Below are positions 4,417-6,117 of a stretch of 6,117 nt of DNA, piece by piece (positions within the stretch are counted from its first letter, which is position 1; every line of letters starts with the position of its first letter). The stretch is from Oligoflexia bacterium (GTDB taxonomy: Bacteria > Bdellovibrionota > UBA1018): contig CAIYTD010000218.1 of NCBI GenBank assembly GCA_903928955.1, forward strand, positions 1 through 6,117, in the 5' to 3' direction. The position numbers and the translations under genes were made by a program. Under the pieces are notes generated by a model that saw nothing but the letters and a program-made list of their open reading frames with translations, searched no databases and was not told the DNA's origin.

Positions 4417-6117
4417 GTGAATCTAAATGTCCGCGAAGGAAAATTTGACGTCCTTATTCTTGCTGGACCTCGACTAGATATTTGGCCCTCAGCGGGAGTA
4501 CGTATGATTTCCGTGCTTTGTGCTGAGATGGGACTTTCTGTAGGTCAATTTGGGGGCGAATCCGCTATAGTTCGAGGCGTTATTCCACTTCCAGATACTG
4601 GAGGAATTGTACTCGTTGAAGATATTCAAAAAAGAATTCACCGCCTTCGAGCCCGAGCAGTTGTCAAGATGGTACCGGAATCGACTCTCCCTGATCCTTT
4701 TCCAGGTTGGAACTCACAAGGATTAATCCCTATCGAAACAGCAGAAAGACTTCGAAAAGAGAGTCAAATTCAATGGGATCCCGTTACAGTTATTTTAGGA
4801 ACAGGCAATCGAGCACTTCGATTTGCGAGCACTCTTCTGGAATCCCGAGTACCCCAAGTCTATGTAGTAGAAACCTATACACGATGGAGTGCAAAAAGAT
4901 TTGCCAGTTGGGAGGTCGAACGCAGGCGTTTTGAAATGCTCAACGGTAAAATGATTGAAGCCAAACCCCTTCAATTAATTGCAAAGGCTCCTTTACTTTG
5001 GCAGTTCCGTCTCCAAGATTCGCATGGAATTCGAGTCATTGATGTGGGCCGAGTGGTATCTTCCGGGCCCTACCGAGATGAAAATGGAGTCAAAGAGCAT
5101 CCGCCTGGGTCTTTCCTGTTTGAACTGGAACAAACCGCATCTACCACTCTCGAGGAAGATGTTGAAGGTTGGTTTCTCGAGGAGGAACGCGGACGTTGGT
5201 TAGCTGGAAAAATTGTAAAAGCCCTCATTAATGATTTGGGATCAAAAAAAGAAGAACTAGATTCTAACTTTCGAAAGGCTCGCCGACGCCTCAAAACTGC
5301 CCTCCAACACCGAGAAAATCCCTTTACACCTTCCTATCAAGGAAAATGGCTAGAAAAGAGTGATTCTAAGAAAATGCGTTCATTTGGAGGGGTACCTCAA
5401 CACGCTCACAAAACTCGACCGATCGCTTCGATCGAATGCTTTGAAGAAATTCCCTGTAACCTCTGCCAAACCGCTTGCCCCAGTTCTGCCATCCAAATCG
5501 GAAGGGTATCACGAGAAAAAAATACCATTCTCGATGAAGGCGCCTGTACCGGTTGCGGCATATGCTTAACCGCCTGCCCTACGCAATCGATTACTCTGCT
5601 TCACGAAAACGAAACCGAATCGATCTCACAAATTACTCTTGCATGGAAAGGAGCTCAACCTTGGAATGCCCGAGAATTCCTGACTTGGGTCAATCGAAGA
5701 GGTGAGAATCTGGGCTCAGGCCGAGTTGTGACGCCCATTGAATCTCAAAATAAAAAAATTCAGTTAGTTCAAATCGAAGTACCCACTCATCTCATCTGGG
5801 AGGCAAGAGGGATTAAACGTACTCGTACTCCCGCTTCGCTCGACGATCCTTATCTGGTAGCTGACCAACGGTTCTCATCGTCTTCAAAAAAAATTGAAAT
5901 CACTTTAAACGGTGAAAAAAGGCTCGTCCGTGACCGAATTCCCATTTCTATCGCCCTTTTTGAAATGGGCCAAAACCGCCCTCAGGATATTCTCTTCTGT
6001 AAAGATGGAAGTTGTGGACTGTGTGACCTTTCAGTGGATAGTGTCAAAAAACGAGCCTGCCAAACACGCACGCATCGTGGAATGGCGATTCTCATTGATC
6101 CTGCACCGGAATCTTCC
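4417..6117 (+). CDS. Composite oxidoreductase: SoxA/HcnB-like + 2x[4Fe-4S] + [2Fe-2S] (3' partial)
   Basis: Open for 567 codons from a GTG start to the window edge; the C-terminus is missing. Residues 8-250 resemble the FAD/NAD-binding region of sarcosine oxidase alpha and hydrogen cyanide synthase HcnB. There is an opening strand (DVLIL, 11-15) with a badly degenerate glycine motif, then FPGW (95-98), typical of that family, then a second Rossmann motif with GTGNRA (128-133) ending in VE (151-152). Residues 341-388 are a bacterial ferredoxin domain: C341, C347, C350, C354-P, then C377, C380, C383, C387-P. Residues about 495-555 are a [2Fe-2S] domain with C528-x4-C533-x2-C536-x11-C548 followed by GM, as in the N-terminal domain of sarcosine oxidase alpha and in HcnA. 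Here that domain lies at the C-terminal end. The expected role is passing electrons from a flavin through three Fe-S clusters; donor and acceptor are unknown. It is probably the partner of the upstream flavoprotein. Family confidence is high for the Fe-S domains and moderate for the flavin region. Confidence 0.85.
   Translation, partial: MNLNVREGKFDVLILAGPRLDIWPSAGVRMISVLCAEMGLSVGQFGGESAIVRGVIPLPDTGGIVLVEDIQKRIHRLRARAVVKMVPESTLPDPFPGWNSQGLIPIETAERLRKESQIQWDPVTVILGTGNRALRFASTLLESRVPQVYVVETYTRWSAKRFASWEVERRRFEMLNGKMIEAKPLQLIAKAPLLWQFRLQDSHGIRVIDVGRVVSSGPYRDENGVKEHPPGSFLFELEQTASTTLEEDVEGWFLEEERGRWLAGKIVKALINDLGSKKEELDSNFRKARRRLKTALQHRENPFTPSYQGKWLEKSDSKKMRSFGGVPQHAHKTRPIASIECFEEIPCNLCQTACPSSAIQIGRVSREKNTILDEGACTGCGICLTACPTQSITLLHENETESISQITLAWKGAQPWNAREFLTWVNRRGENLGSGRVVTPIESQNKKIQLVQIEVPTHLIWEARGIKRTRTPASLDDPYLVADQRFSSSSKKIEITLNGEKRLVRDRIPISIALFEMGQNRPQDILFCKDGSCGLCDLSVDSVKKRACQTRTHRGMAILIDPAPESS

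Noticed and set aside
5420..5434. Inverted repeat CGATCG-CTT-CGATCG
   Set aside because: Short, self-palindromic units inside coding sequence (encoding part of RPIASIE); no partner copies elsewhere in the window, so probably chance.
4707..5569. Several short ATG-started frames on both strands
   Set aside because: All lie in other frames within the 567-codon GTG-started gene, whose conserved Cys motifs and FPGW/GTGN blocks show that its frame is the real one.

Overview
The window looks like a piece of bacterial chromosome, of moderate to slightly AT-leaning composition, with dense coding on both strands. No tRNA, rRNA, CRISPR array, transposase or phage gene is visible. RecA and PgpA are housekeeping proteins. 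The gene set recA/pgpA plus a RelA/SpoT-like protein of a kind I associate with deltaproteobacteria-type lineages (Bdellovibrionota, Myxococcota and relatives) suggests such an organism. That placement is inference from memory, not a database result.

Layout. Positions 1-51 (minus) hold the first codons of an unidentified gene that leaves the window. Positions 80-118 form a strong intrinsic terminator for recA (119-1243, minus). An intergenic stretch of 120 bp between recA and pgpA carries two nested inverted repeats and a good Shine-Dalgarno for recA. pgpA (1364-1888, minus) encodes phosphatidylglycerophosphatase A. A 112-bp divergent promoter region (1889-2000) separates this minus-strand block from a tightly packed plus-strand operon.

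The plus-strand operon is the unusual part. Gene 1 (2001-3254) encodes a 417-residue protein with no obvious name. Its C-terminal half carries a scattered but convincing RelA/SpoT (p)ppGpp-synthetase-type nucleotidyltransferase core, interrupted by two helical insertions. Gene 2 (3241-4407) overlaps gene 1 by 14 bp and encodes a divergent flavoprotein-like protein with an N-terminal Rossmann motif. Gene 3 (4417 to beyond 6117) starts at GTG behind a Shine-Dalgarno that overlaps the stop of gene 2. It encodes a composite redox protein: a sarcosine-oxidase-alpha/HcnB-like dinucleotide-binding region, then a 2x[4Fe-4S] ferredoxin domain, then a [2Fe-2S] domain of the sarcosine oxidase/HcnA type.

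Working idea (inference): genes 2 and 3 form a multi-cofactor dehydrogenase or electron-transfer complex. Gene 1 is a nucleotide-signalling or nucleotidyl-transfer partner produced with them by translational coupling. Substrate and product are not readable from sequence.
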